Of a stretch of DNA of 64,000 bases, positions 22,253-33,901 are shown in pieces; within the stretch, counting starts at the first letter, position 1; each line of letters opens with the position of its first letter. A model generated the notes under the pieces. That model was not told where the DNA came from, ran no database searches, and saw nothing but the letters and a program-made list of their open reading frames with translations. Origin of the DNA: Sesamum alatum. Taxonomy: Eukaryota; Streptophyta; Magnoliopsida; Lamiales; Pedaliaceae. The stretch is taken from NCBI GenBank assembly GCA_034509735.1, contig JACGWO010000010.1, forward strand, positions 1,984,001 through 2,048,000. Reading direction: 5' to 3'. Made by a program: the position numbers and the translations under genes.

Positions 22253-23329
22253 CTATTGATCACCACAACTTGCTGTATGATGGAAATCAAAGCAGGAGTC
22301 TCCATCAAGAACACCATTCTGATGATGAAGATCATCTGGAAATCCAAGAGACTCCACCACATCCTCCGTGCTCCATCCCGCACGCAACAATCTCGCTGAC
22401 AGCGTCCGTACGCGAAACTCCAGGTCCAGGGATTCACTGTCCACTGGTTCATTAGAACTCTCATCCTCCTGATCATTAACCTCATCCCAGCCGTCCATCA
22501 TCATCATTTCCCTAACGTCTTCCTCTTTCCACCCTCCCACCCTTAACCTCCAACACACCTCCTCCAGACACCCTCCCAAGTCCCCACTCCACCACCGACG
22601 TGTACCCATACGCGCCGCCTCATTCTCCCCTCTCTCCGCCGCCTCCGTCCAAAACTCAATCCTTCGAGCTTCCGTCGCCGCCCATGCAGGCGCAGAGAAC
22701 AAATTACACAACCTCGGCCTCCTCAAAACCTCCTCCCCGCCGCTCATTCTAAACTCCACCCGCTGAAAGAAACCGGCAATGTCAAAGCTCCACAACCTCA
22801 CGTCCGCCCCATACACGTAAAACACCGGGTTCCCCGCCGTGGACGGCGTCGACGGAATGTAGAAGTGCCGATAAATCGGCACAAGAACCGGCGCTTTTTT
22901 CAAGAACCCTCTAGCAAATTTAATAGCATGATCAGTGTCATCAGGTCTAATACCCCAAGAATCAACCCAGAATTCACTTCTTGAAACTTCTTTGCAAATT
23001 CCCAGTATCGGCAGATTCGTTAGAATCTCGAGCTGTTGTTTAGACGAAGATCGCCAGTTGGGGAAGCCGGGGCCGACCGGGAGGCCTTCTTGGAGGATGG
23101 AGCGGAGGTCCGGCGGGAACGTGAAATTAAAAGACGACTCGACGGCAGAGAACTCCGCCTCCGAAAGGCCGGCCTCCACCGGAATATTCGAGGAGTGGAA
23201 GTAATGTATCAAATTCTTGGCGTAAGCTGCATAGGAAAAGCAGACTCTTAATGGTTTTGGATTGACGAGAGTCATGGCCGGAGTGGGGCGGAGGTTTTTT
23301 GTGAACGGTTGCACCACCGCCGTCGCCAT
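22253..23329 (-). CDS. SMI1/KNR4-domain protein of unknown function
   Basis: A 358-residue protein in one exon. Residues about 54-185 look like an SMI1/KNR4 (cell-wall assembly regulator-like) domain: GLSEAEFSAVESSFNFTFPPD, LRSILQEGLPVGPGFPNWR, then a conserved FWVDSWGIRPDDTDHAI segment and LVPIYRHFYIPSTP with NPVFYVYGADVRLWSFD. The C-terminal third is acidic, with a WDEVNDQEDESSNEP patch, and ends in a helical LSARLLRAGWSTEDVVESLGF. Plants have a small family of this kind (I recall At3g50340 and At5g67020), and its job is not established. Yeast Knr4/Smi1 is an intrinsically disordered hub in cell-wall signalling, and bacterial members are often immunity proteins, but neither role can be assumed here. 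No signal peptide or membrane helix is visible. The ATG at 23329 is the natural start. Confidence 0.85.
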   Translation of the reverse strand: MATAVVQPFTKNLRPTPAMTLVNPKPLRVCFSYAAYAKNLIHYFHSSNIPVEAGLSEAEFSAVESSFNFTFPPDLRSILQEGLPVGPGFPNWRSSSKQQLEILTNLPILGICKEVSRSEFWVDSWGIRPDDTDHAIKFARGFLKKAPVLVPIYRHFYIPSTPSTAGNPVFYVYGADVRLWSFDIAGFFQRVEFRMSGGEEVLRRPRLCNLFSAPAWAATEARRIEFWTEAAERGENEAARMGTRRWWSGDLGGCLEEVCWRLRVGGWKEEDVREMMMMDGWDEVNDQEDESSNEPVDSESLDLEFRVRTLSARLLRAGWSTEDVVESLGFPDDLHHQNGVLDGDSCFDFHHTASCGDQ

Positions 23330-24850
23330 TGAAGCTGATCAAGGGCTACACGTATACATACAGAGATGCGTACGTATAGATGTGGGGAGTCAGTCGACCG
23401 TGGGGTGTGGGGGTATTGAGTTTGGTATATATGTAGGGCGTGTTTGACGGTGGGGTCTAATCTGGATTGAAACGACGAATTCTTCGCGGGAGAAAATCGG
23501 GTTTGATTTGGAATTGAATTTAAGAATGGAAGGAAAGGCACTTCTTGACCCCGGTAAATTTTTAGCCACCTGATTCGATCAAATTTAAACTAATTTAATA
23601 AGTGCAATACATTTTTTATATGATTAAACAAAAAAAGTGACTAATCATATACTTACTCAATAATTAATAATTGATTTGACCAAATTAATTCGGATAAGAA
23701 TTTAATTTTTTTTCTTTTAATAGAGGAATACTAATACCAAAAGTATTTATATAATAATTAGTTCTAACGTATCCGTCCATGCGACTTTCTGTATAAAATC
23801 ATTATACATATTCGAAACCAATTTTTTAAAAAAATATGAGACATATATCATATATAATTAGTTCGTTGCTCATATGTCAACTGCCTAATTCCCCCATAAT
23901 AGCGAAATTCAACTTCATGCTTAATCAAGTTCTTTCAGAAGCACTATAGTAATGGATGAATCTAGTAATCGCGGTTCTGTATCCTAACAATATCATAGAA
24001 AACTAATTTTGAATTAGTTTCAATAATAAGATGTTCCTAACGCCTATACTTATTGGTACCTATGTTCCAATTCCTGAGTGCACATATTTCCACCATATCA
24101 TTTATACTATATTCAATATAAGTTTTGAAAATTGCAGCTATAAATTTTCGGTTTGAGTCTTCTTATTGTCCACCAAGTTAGGAACCTGGAGACAACATGG
24201 AAATTTTGCAGCAATTTTATGAAAAATAAAGAATACGAAACTATATCATCAAATATTACATACACGATAAATAACATATGCCTGATTGAATTGCTCAAGA
24301 TCTTAATACCTTATAGTTAAAATTTACCCAAATTTAATTTAATTACACGGCATTATTCAAATAATAGACGTAATTATTATGGGTCGATCATATCAAGAAG
24401 CTTTATTACCTTCATTAATTTTGTAGTAATTTTTTTTTTTTTAATTTTTGAATGAAAAATGGTGCCGCCATAGTTATAAATAAAAGGTGTAAAGTTCATT
24501 CAAAAATCTATTCTCTTGCAAGCCGGCAATCACTTATTCTAGAGACCCGACACTGTCTGCTGCATTTTAATGTGCGGACAACATCTACTACTACTCTAAA
24601 ATTTAAAGGTTCATAACGAGGAAACAAGGCTTTGAATTTTGGGTGATTCATTTCAAAATCAAAGGCAATAGGAATAGGGTGGCCTGCTGTCGAGCTCGAG
24701 CAGTACTATTTTAGAACCACCTTAATACTTGCGTGAATATCATTAAATGCATCAAAAACTTAATGCATACTGCGTGCGCCATTAAAACTGGTTTCTATTT
24801 TATATTTCAATATTTTGTAGTTCATACAAAATATGTATGTACTACGAGCT
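23330..24850. other. Upstream region of the SMI1-domain gene and repeat-rich intergenic DNA
   Basis: The first 200 bases likely contain the promoter and leader of the SMI1-domain gene, which reads leftward. A MITE of the family described at 44640-44822 occupies about 23555-23712. The rest is AT-rich, with no gene or RNA recognised. Confidence 0.4.
23555..23712. mobile_element. Small inverted-repeat MITE (family with AAATTCTTATC ends)
   Basis: Ends read ggtaaatttttagccacctgattcgatcaaatt and, inverted, aattcttatccgaattaatttggtcaaat. The internal motifs (aataagtgcaatacatt, tgactaatcatatac) match the copies at 44640-44822, 51205-51363 and 60585-60738. It is about 150 bases and non-coding. Confidence 0.5.
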
Positions 24851-24869
24851 CATCCCTAAAGACTGATAT

Positions 24870-25311
24870 AATAGAATAACTCCTCGTTGCTTGAAAGATT
24901 ATCATACCCTAATGTTTTTAACAATTTTCAATGATTAGCTCAATTCGTTAGTTTCCGTTAGGTTTTCATCTATTATTTTTGGTCAACCTACCAAAATGCC
25001 CTTGTGGTTACAATTATAATTTTACTTATTTTTTAAAAAATTGTGAAACTTTTTTATGGATAATTGGGTGATTTTTTTTTACAAGTTTTCAAGATTTTCG
25101 ACCCACCTCGTCCGATTTGTTTACAAACTTTCAATTTTTATTTGAAAAAAAAAGGGAAACAACACAACAGAGGCAAAATTGATAATTCCAGGTCTCCATC
25201 CGAAAAGTATATAATTTTATCAAACATCATGGAGATATTGTAGTTTTTCAAACAACGAGAGAGTATTCATAAATTATTCCAAACTTCATGAAAACTATTG
25301 TAATTTACACC
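24870..25311. mobile_element. Degenerate copy of the GTGAATTACAATG foldback MITE family
   Basis: The right half (catggagatattgtagtttttcaaacaacg, then attccaaacttcatgaaaactattgtaatttaca) matches the right arms of the copies at 49699-50126 and 52719-53139. The left half matches through the segment near caacctaccaaaatgcccttgtgg. The ends are eroded and no target duplication is visible. Confidence 0.45.
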
Positions 25312-25722
25312 TTTAACTTAGGTAAGGATGTAATTCATATCTTGGGGACAAAATTTGTAGTAAGGATGTGGAAGCCAATTTTCCTCTTTAAAGCAGAGGT
25401 TAGTCTACCAAAAATACTTGCCGAGAAGTTATGAGTTCGAGTCCTATAATTCAGATATTTCGTCTATTTTAGTAGTAGTATGTTAAATATTGTTTATATT
25501 AATGATTTTAAAAATACTAAAGTATTGCGCAATGTGAATCATGTAATAATAGCAACTCTTGCAAGTTGCAGTTATAAGCAAGCTGATCAATGCAATCAAG
25601 ACTATTTATGGGCCTTATAGAAATGCCGAATCGAACTTTTGTCTCCCTGCCTGTTTCTCTTTATGGCCTCGTCGACATTCACAAGCTTATACTGTGAGCC
25701 TGGTACAATGTCTCACAAGGAA

Positions 25723-26062
25723 AATTGTATTTACGTCCCATAATTTATTTTATTTTTCATTTTGATCTTACTATTTTAACACTCATTTGATTTAATCTCG
25801 TAAATTTTAAAAAATGTTAATTTTAATCCTAATCACAATTTCATTAAATATTGCAGAGGAAGCACAGGATCCATTAGTAACTGACCATTGATTTAACGGA
25901 GGGAGCACACAATTTGCACGTGTTCTGTTAAATATTTAACGAATTTTGTGGTTGGAATTAAAATTACAAGTCTTTGTGATTTATGAGACTAAATTTGGTG
26001 AATATTACAATAATAGAACCAAAATTACAAATATAATAAGTTGTTGGACGTAAATTACAATT
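25723..26062. mobile_element. MITE with long inverted ends (AATTGTAATTTACGTCC)
   Basis: The left end aattgtatttacgtcccataa is the inverse of the right end ttgttggacgtaaattacaatt. The similarity continues inward for about 60 bases (atttttcattttgatctta against taatagaaccaaaattacaaat). The centre holds a short palindromic GGAGGGAGCACA patch. It encodes no protein. Confidence 0.5.
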
Positions 26063-27652
26063 ATCCGCGTGGAATCCTGGTTAAATTTTGTCCTAATAAG
26101 GTGTTTGGATAAGTTCAAATAAATAATAAGAAAAGTATTGTGAATTAAAAGAATCATATGTTAATTAGCTGACAAATGACAAACTTGCCAGGTATGAATA
26201 GTAATGCAAATATATACCTTCAGTATTTCTATGTACATACCCAATTTTTTTAAGTAGAAATGTATCGAAAACTCGGATAAGGTATTTTAAAGTAAATAGT
26301 GTGATTGATAGCCTCAAAAAGTGAAATAGGACTTATTTTCTTAGTTGTAAGCATATCACCATCAAAATCACATCGAGAAAGCTCGGGTTATATATAGTCA
26401 TTCGATGCTTAAGTCAGATAAATCTTAAGAGAAATATGATAGAAGGTCGTAAAAATATTATAGTAATAAAAGTTATACCTGTTATATGGACGATTGCTAT
26501 GCATAAATTTCTCCCAATTATACTATTTCAAGTAAAACACAGTCATTGAAATGAGTTAATGAATACGTGGAATTCATACATATTAGGATTTAAGATACAT
26601 CAAGAACAGATCGTAAAGATCTTGAATTAGCAAAATGGATGCAGAACTTTTCTGAAAATCAAAAATATGTTGAGAAATTTTGGTACGAACTTCACAAGAT
26701 ATACCCACGTCCAGACATATAAACCAAATAAGTCCTTGGGAAAAAATAAAATAAGAGTATTAATAACATAGTACTAGTAAAAATAAATAGCATAAAGAGA
26801 AAAACAGTAGCTAAAGTTAGGAATCGTGTGAGAGTTTGGACCTGCCGACAAACAAATGCAGCGTCGCCGTTAAGGTTACGTTCTTGTCTTAAAAACCCGA
26901 CGAATCAATTTTACTCCCCCGAGGCCCTGAAACACACACACAAACACGCACACGTGTGTGCGTGGGTACTGTGTGTCAGTGTGTGTGGTTTATATAGTAC
27001 GATATGGACTTCTTACAGTGTTGTTGTTTGAAAGAATGAAGATGGTGCCATCAAATTCGGGAACATGATCCTGTCCGTATATCTTCTGGGATCAATTACC
27101 GAGATTGAAGAGACCTGGATGCACCTGATCCACTGGATCGTCTTGAGATATACAAATTAATTACAAGGACAAGGCAGGCAACCATATATTGTCTATTTGC
27201 TTTCTTTAATTTTCTTCCTTTTTGCTTTTGAAATATTTTGGTACGTAACTATTGATATGTTTAATTAATTTTGATATTTTAAGACCATCGGATGATAAAC
27301 TTATTTCTTCCTATTAAACAAAGTTACACTTAGTTATTGATTGCAAATAAGAGCATATTTAGGTGAATTTATAAACTCTTTAAAATATTTTGTAAAAAGT
27401 TTGTAGTGTTATAAGATGTTATGAAGTACTTGGTATTTTTTTTTTAATAAATAAGCTTATAAGACTTGAGCATAAAATTTAAGAAGTTGCTAACTTATGT
27501 TTAAAATTGTAACAAAATATTAATAGCACAAAAAAAAATTAACTTTTTGCTATATTTTAATTAAATGACCACAAATTAAAAATTATGGTAAATTAACACT
27601 ATTAATCAGGGTTAAACAAAGCCAATACAATAATTTAAATTTTTGCCGCGGT
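26063..27652. other. Intergenic DNA with a possible LTR scrap
   Basis: No coding region is recognised. A motif tcgatgcttaagtcag at 26403-26418 is typical of plant LTR interiors and recurs at about 46098-46113. A CA/TG-rich patch lies at 26931-26990. The rest is AT-rich. Confidence 0.35.
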
Positions 27653-28281
27653 TAGGGGTGGGCGTTCGAATAGGGTTATTTGGGTTCCTACCAATCTGAA
27701 AGGGTTCAGGTAGATCAGGTCGGGTATTTTTATAATTTTTGGGTTTCGGGTTATATATTCGAACCCAGTTTTGAATCAATCGGATCGGTTATATGGTAGT
27801 AAAAAAAAAACCTGATCCGGTTAATTGGGTTCCCGACATTTAATTAAAAAATAATACAAATTTTGAAATTACAAATAAAGAAAGAAAATATAATTATATG
27901 TTGTTACTAGTAAAGTATTAAAGTAAAAAAGAAAATGATATGTGAGTTGATTGATCTACTCATCAAGTTAATTATATTACGAATCGGATTAGTTTGTCAA
28001 TTAATTTGACTTAATTGTGATATTATATTATTCTAAAACAATATCATATTTTGATATTTAATTTTTGTATAACATTTTAAAAATATCAAATCAATACAAT
28101 GCAACAAATTACAATTTATAAGTATAAATTATCAAAAGAAAAACATGCTTTTAAATATATTTTTGTTGTTCCTACTTTTAAATTAGAAAAAAAGAAAAAA
28201 AAATTGGGTATCCGATTTCGGGTATCTGAGTTTAACGAGTTAGTGTTGGGTACCTAAACAACCCGACCCATCCCACCCCTA
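27653..28281. mobile_element. hAT-type MITE with perfect 8-bp target duplication
   Basis: The element begins TAGGGGTGGGC and ends CATCCCACCCCTA, giving about a 10-base inverted repeat. It is flanked on both sides by gccgcggt (27645-27652 and 28282-28289), an exact 8-base duplication as made by hAT transposases. Subterminal segments are rich in GGGTT/AACCC, and the centre is AT-rich. It is inserted into another repeat whose right end lies at 28498. No protein is encoded. Confidence 0.92.
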
Positions 28282-28289
28282 GCCGCGGT

Positions 28290-28498
28290 TAAGCAATATC
28301 TGTCATGATTTTTAACTATAGTCAAAATATTTGCCATGGTTTTGACCATGGTTAATATTTTAACTACACTTACATAAACAACGGCTAATGACCGTTGTAA
28401 AGCCATTGTTAATATGTATTCGCCAAGATTTTTTTTCTTTTGATCATAGTAATTAACTATATCACAAAATTATATTTTTTTTCTAGTGTCGAGACTAC
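28290..28498. mobile_element. Right end of a CACTA-like element, interrupted by the hAT MITE
   Basis: The stretch ends in tttttttctagtg, the inverse of the CACTA(G)AAAAAA terminus of CACTA elements. It holds short subterminal repeats around the motif GCCATGGTTTTGACCATGGTTAA, and the duplicated gccgcggtt belongs to this repeat set. Part of the element probably continues to the left of 27653, but its CACTA left end was not found with confidence. Confidence 0.5.
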
Positions 28499-28649
28499 TG
28501 CAATTATTAATACTTTATAATTATTTGGAAAAGTTACAAATTTAACCATGTAAGTATGGGAGGTTGGTAATTTTAATTATGTACGAATTCACACATACAA
28601 ATAGAATATGCTAAAATGATCGAAAAAGTACACCCAATTAAGTTATCCC

Positions 28650-28740
28650 CTATGATGCATGGACACAGACACGATACGATACGGATACGACGACACGAAA
28701 AATTTTAAAAAAATAGGACACGATATGGCACTGACACAAC

Positions 28741-28771
<31 letters not shown>

Positions 28772-29228
28772 AATATCCCAAATTTTTCTGTAAAATTTAT
28801 GCAATATGAAAATATCAAGATAATACATAAAATAATCATGTCTTATATCTAAACTTTTAACCAAAATACATGATTTAAAAAATATACATAATTAGTTTAT
28901 ATTAAAGTACGCAATGAAAAAAATTTCTAATCATCCGAATTAGTTAAATTATCATGGCCATTTCTCAAATTTTTAGTAATTTTATCCCAAAACTTTTAGT
29001 TTGAGAGAAGTAAAATAATTCTTTTTCTTTTTTATTTAGCCCCAAACTCTTTTTTTACAAAGACAATCCGAAACTTTTTAAAATTATAAAAGAATTTTTA
29101 AATGTGTTCAAAACGTGTCGGACACGCCACCTGTTTTTCCTTTTTATTTTATATTTTCGGACACACCTATGCCGTGTCCGTGTCCGATACTGCATCGAGT
29201 AATTTTTCAGAGTGTCCGTGCATTACAG
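28650..29228. mobile_element. GTGTCC-rich MITE, copy 1
   Basis: The left end CTATGATGCATGGACACAG is the inverse of the right end GTGTCCGTGCATTACAG. Flanks gttatccc (28642-28649) and gttgtccc (29229-29236) form an 8-base target duplication with one mismatch. Subterminal GACACG/CGTGTC repeats are dense at both sides (acgatacgatacggatacg; ccgtgtccgtgtccgat). An inverted relative lies at 51627-52267. A TA microsatellite sits inside at about 28746-28772. No transposase is encoded. Confidence 0.8.
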
Positions 29229-29944
29229 GTTGTCCCTTATAAGGGACACCCCAATGGTTTGGAGCTCAAAATCTTATTGTAGATGTCTTGAGTTCTAAAC
29301 TCATTAAGAGTATGTGTGAGTGGGTGCGTGCGTGAATTAAAAACAAAAAGTACACCCAATTAAATTGATCATGTGTATGATCAAGTAAACTTTTTTGACC
29401 TATTAATTTGATTTAATTTAGTAGATTCTTTTTTAATAGTAAAGACAATTGGAAGTATGATATAATAGTAAAAAGCGTGCAATCAATTAAGTCTAATGAT
29501 TAAAAGTTACTTCAATGATTATCCTAATTTTCCGACCTAAAGAGAGTTAAAAAATGATGAGGCTGCTTTACATAATTCAAAGATGAGGGCTAGTGCGCTC
29601 GTATACAGTTTTGGAGTGTAAGTTTGCAAACATCATTTTTTAAGATATAAAAATATTGGTTTTGAATTCAAAATCCTCCATTTTTATTTTCTCTGAACTT
29701 TTTTCTTAAAAATGTTAATTGTATGATCATTATTTGAAATTTGAAATATCAATTAATAATTCAATATATCATTCAATACAAAATAAGATATTAAATAGCA
29801 ATAAAAGATGAATGAGATTCGAATAAATTATATTATATTTATTTATGAGATCTCAGTTTTAACCATGCATTAGATTCGAATAAAAATATTGTGTATATAT
29901 ATAACCTATTTTGTGCAAATCAAGTCTGCAACAATATTTTAACT
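29229..29944. other. Intergenic DNA, possible SINE-like scrap
   Basis: No gene is seen. The stretch ggtttggagctcaaaatcttattg with a following gtgtgagtgggtgcgtgcgtg near 29256-29335 resembles the tail part of a tRNA-derived SINE, but the match is too weak for a call. Confidence 0.3.
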
Positions 29945-30219
29945 CACTATAAGAAATATAACATTAAATCATAGCTAATATCCATAGTTAAATATAAAAA
30001 ATCATAGTAAATTTATAGCCATAACGTTTGCTGGCCGTGATTTTATAGAGGTAGTTAAAATATTTATTATGTCTAAAAATCATGGTAAATGTTTTTGTCA
30101 CTATAAATAAATTAAATTTTTGTATCAATTTGATTTAACATGATAAATAATACTCATTTACTATAATATTTAGTTTATAACTATTATAATGCAAACAATA
30201 GTAAATTTTCTTGCAGCAG
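29945..30219. mobile_element. Small CACTA-derived MITE
   Basis: It starts CACTATAAGAAATATAAC, close to the CACTACAAGAAA terminus of plant CACTA elements. It ends in attttcttgcagcag, a degenerate inverse of that end. Internal copies of catagt/catggtaaat resemble the subterminal repeats at 28290-28498. No protein is encoded, and the right border is approximate. Confidence 0.45.
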
Positions 30220-30354
30220 CGGAAGATTTTCAACAATTTTACAACCTCGTCCTTAGGAGCTATTACGTTGACCTAGTCATTCATATCTTATCAAATAATA
30301 AAGACAAAGAAAAAAAATGAAAAACATTGCACCAAAAGTATATAAAATAATAAA

Positions 30355-30916
30355 TGGATAATTACACTCCCTTCCCCTAAAATTTGGTGTAATTATACGT
30401 AGACCCTCTGTGATTTGAAAAATTACATCTAATACTTCTGAAGTTTACTTCTGTCTAACAAATAGATTCCTCCATTATTTAAAATTCACCGAATTGTTGA
30501 TATTAATAAAAAAAAAAAAAAAACTGAATGCAAGTTTATAATATTTACCCACTATTGACTTATTAATGACTTAATGAAGGCCAAACAAATCTTTTATGAT
30601 TAAATTACCATTATAACGGTGAAGATATACCTCCTCTCATATATTAACGTGTGATGATATATAAAGGTAGTTTGGTCATAGAAAGATTTGTTTGACCTAG
30701 AATAAGTCGGTAATAAGTCAATCGATAACAAAAATCACCTTTAATTCATTTTTTTTTTGTTGCTAATATCAACAAATTTTGGTGAACTTTCACTAACGGA
30801 GGGGCCTATTTGTTAAACAGAAGCAAACTCCAGGAGTACTAAATATAAATTTTCAAACTACATGAGATTTACGTGTAATTACACCAAACCTCAAGGGAGG
30901 AGAGCGTAATTATCCC
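30355..30916. mobile_element. 562-bp foldback element with roughly 170-bp arms
   Basis: The left arm (from ggataattacactccc through aaatttggtgtaattat, cttctgtctaacaaatag and gttgatattaat) is repeated inverted at the right side, ending gcgtaattatccc. The arms span about 170 bases each. Flanks aataataaa (30346-30354 and 30917-30925) form a 9-base target duplication, as for Mutator-like elements, although the A/T-only sequence could match by chance. The loop also shows inverted similarity (accattataacgg / aggtagtttggtca). It encodes nothing. A half copy lies at 61195-61470. Confidence 0.82.
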
Positions 30917-30925
30917 AATAATAAA

Positions 30926-32188
30926 ATATCATATGAGGAAACTAACATCGAGAATACCACCCTCTCTTCCTTAAATATTTAGACGTTGGTTTTTCAATAT
31001 TGTTATTTTGTGAAATTCCCTCAAAATGAGGGGTTTGCTTGATTGAAATTCCTTGGGGGAGAAGGGTCACCCACAATCCTCCACATTTTGCCAATAAATC
31101 AAATATATATTATTTATTTATTCCATTCAAAAGAAAAATATTAATTATTTATTTGTTAGTCAAATATAAGAAATTAATGAAAAAGTGAAACAGCTTCGGC
31201 TTGGATTTTGCCGCTGTCCTCTTCACAAAAAAAGGGAGATTCCCCATCTAATCAATAAATCAATACCAATACCAAATAAAATTTCTTACAACTTTCTAGT
31301 TTTGTGTCGAAAGTATGCATGTTCATCGTATTTTAGTTTTCTTGCGTTAATGTACCTATTTGGGTGGTAAGCTAAGTCAGATGGTAGTCCAAGTGGAACA
31401 CTCGGCTTTCAGTTCATCCTGCATTATCAGTTCTGCTTACCAAAAATAGTCCAATTGGAGCTCTCGATTCCCTGCGCCTTCTTATCTACTTACAGTTTGA
31501 GAATAATTTGAGGGCATTGCGTCCCCGATGCCTCTAATTATTGGCTTAACCCGAAAAAACTTGCGCTCGAACTCCAACTATATATCCTCAATACCTTCTC
31601 ATAAGATAGTTTTACGAGCTAAAATCAGTTTAAAAGGCGAAGCTGTTTGTAGTAATAGAACTACGAGTTTATTGAAAAAAAGCGATGTGGTTCTCTTGTT
31701 CTAACATTTGACTCCTAGAATTGAGAAAGCTGAAATCGAGAGTTGTCCCATGTTATGCTTACAGATCTAGAACACGAAATCAAATTATCCGTGTCCATGT
31801 ATCATAGACGATAATGCTACACAGATAGAGTCAAGAAAAGTGGCGAAAACCTTTGACAGAAACGTTAAACCGGTTTCGCCGGCTTCATGAGTTTGTACGC
31901 TAGTCCTCGGGTTATTACAACCCCAACCATACAGCAGCAGAAGCTGATGGCTGCAAACGGAACAAAATGGCAAATGCAACTCCTGTCCTTGATTCTTGAT
32001 TCTCGTCGTTATGACAAAAGAGCAACAACCATCACAACTGGGCCCCATAGTTGACTTATTTTTCACCATTTTTACTATGGATGAAGATATTGATTCAAGT
32101 TAAATTACATGGAGATCATGCCTTCAAATAATACTTTTTCCATAACAACCTTATTGAATAATTAACAGTTTTTGGAAAAAATATATAT
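30926..32188. other. Intergenic DNA without a recognised gene
   Basis: Open frames at 31185-31370 (+) and 31785-32069 (-) have no recognisable family. On the minus strand near 31880-32000, one frame reads a hydrophobic Cys-rich stretch ending KLMKPAKPV then a stop. This could be the tail of a decayed membrane protein, but an in-frame stop lies close upstream and no splice model is compelling. Confidence 0.3.
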
Positions 32189-32570
32189 AGGGTGAATTAC
32201 AATAGTTTCTCGTGAGATTTGTTTTAAAAATTATAAAAATCCCTAGAGGCTTATAACCGTCTAACAAATAATTTATTTTCATCCATTTTTATGGTTGACT
32301 TGAGCAACCCGTATGCACATTGAATTATTTTTTAAAATTTTTTTAGTATAAAATGCGCAAGGAGAGGTTTTTTATATTTTTTTACACAGATGAACAATAA
32401 TGTAATTTGCATCGACTGATTTTTCTACAATTTAAAAAAAAAATCAAGGAATAAATGGACAATTCCAGGCCCTTGGTTAAAAATTATAAGTCTCAAGGGT
32501 ATTATAATTTTTGAAACGACAAGAGGTATTCGTAATTATGCCAAACCAGAAATATTATTGTAATTTACCC
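32189..32570. mobile_element. MULE-like foldback MITE, GTGAATTACAATG family
   Basis: The left end agggtgaattacaatagtttctcgtgag mirrors the right end atattattgtaatttaccc. The interior has the family landmarks: cttataaccgtctaacaaataat, tcatccatttttatgg, aaatgcgcaaggagaggtt, and aattccaggcccttggttaaaaatt. An A/T-only match (aaatatata) near both flanks hints at a 9-base duplication. Confidence 0.65.
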
Positions 32571-33039
32571 AAATATATACATACATGTATGTTGGTGCAT
32601 TTGAGAAAGAATTGAAGAAAAAATTTCAAATGACGAAAAGGGCTTGAAATCAATCTAATCCAACAAATCATAGTTTAAATTTATACTCGGAGGATTTTAA
32701 AATTCTTTAACTTCAGAATTATCCAACCAATTTTAAAGGATTTATCATAATTTCAAAGCATTTAATCCAAATGCAAGATGAAAGAATTTTGTATATTGTA
32801 ACTCTGGATCGTATGCTTATTCTGCTTCAACTGATTTATGTCAAGAACCTAGACATAGGAAGAGTAGAAAAATAAAATTATATGTTGTACAAAATACTAT
32901 TTTCTTGACTCAGTAACATTATGATGATCGATCACCTGAATAAAAGATATTTCTCTTCTGCTAAAGAAAAAAGAAAGAATATTTCTCAAGGATTAAATAT
33001 TAATTCTGTGCTCCATTTATGCTTTTGATAATTTGAAAC
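32571..33039. other. Intergenic DNA with a MITE-like AAATTTC block
   Basis: A segment at about 32600-32785 (tttgagaaagaattgaagaaaaaatttcaaat ... ggatttatcataatttcaaagcatttaatccaaatgc) shares GGATTT/AAATCC motifs and layout with the element at 14513-14701. Its borders are unclear. No gene is seen. Confidence 0.3.
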
Positions 33040-33218
33040 GAAAAAAATGCAAGCATCCTAATGATATTACAAATAAGTAAATTACCCTCTATGAAAAATA
33101 AAACAGCAATCACCTCATTGTGTTCTTTAAAATGAATAATTTACCTCTTTATATTTTTTTAAATTGAGCAATTTATCTCTCAGAGTTAAATTGTTTTATA
33201 CCAATTTGAAACGAATTA
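33040..33218. mobile_element. Degenerate hairpin MITE related to 45027-45260
   Basis: The string aaaaaaatgcaagcatcctaatgatattacaaataagtaaattaccctc and the later gaataatttacctctttatatttttttaaattg match the left arm of the complete element at 45027-45260. The right arm is worn. It is non-coding. Confidence 0.4.
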
Positions 33219-33794
33219 AATACTTATAATACAAATTAAAGAATTTTCTTGAACGACATTAATTCTCACTGACAAGAAAAACTAAGTTAGAACTTCAATC
33301 TCAGATGAAATCGAACGAAAACGGTCGGAAAAAAGGGGGTGGAATGAAGAAAAAATTCTCAGATGCGGGTGTGTCTTAGCCGCAATTCCATGTCTGTAAA
33401 ACGCATCATGATTCTGATTTCAAACATGAACTCAACTTGTAGAATAAATTAACTATATAGTATAACTCGAATGTCAATTAATTACTGATAGTGTAATTAA
33501 ATTAACATTTAGCATACAGAAAATAAAGGAAAAACTGATAGACTTACTTGCAGAAGAAGAACATTTACTGAATTAATTCAGATTAAGGTAGAAAACAACA
33601 GACAAAGAACCATCCTTACACTTGATTCTTTGTTCTTTAATTAGATTGATAATTAAAAGCAAAAACAGGAGCTGTATATGTATGCATCTAGGAAAGAAAA
33701 AAAACAGTAAACCTCGGAGGAAATTTAAGTGAAAAAGTAAGAAAGAAAAAGGTATTGCCTGGCTCCATTCTGTCTGCCTCTTCCTAATTAAGCA

Positions 33795-33821
33795 CATATA
33801 TATATATATATATATATATAT
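33795..33821. repeat. TA dinucleotide microsatellite
   Basis: A run of about thirteen TA units. It lies about 80 bases downstream of the stop of a candidate small reading frame on the minus strand. Confidence 0.85.
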
Positions 33822-33901
33822 TTCAGGTGGGGAATTAATTAACCAGCAAGAGCCCTCCTCAAAAAACTATGTAAATCTTCATGACTTCGCCTTCCTACCA
33901 A

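Noticed and set aside
31785..32069. 94-codon minus-strand frame and an overlapping hydrophobic Cys-rich reading ending KLMKPAKPV
   Set aside because: The frames conflict, an in-frame stop lies just upstream of the hydrophobic reading and no convincing splice joins them.
33756..33775. tgcctggctcc, like the start of miR160
   Set aside because: The remaining bases differ and the expected star sequence is absent, so no miRNA precursor is supported.
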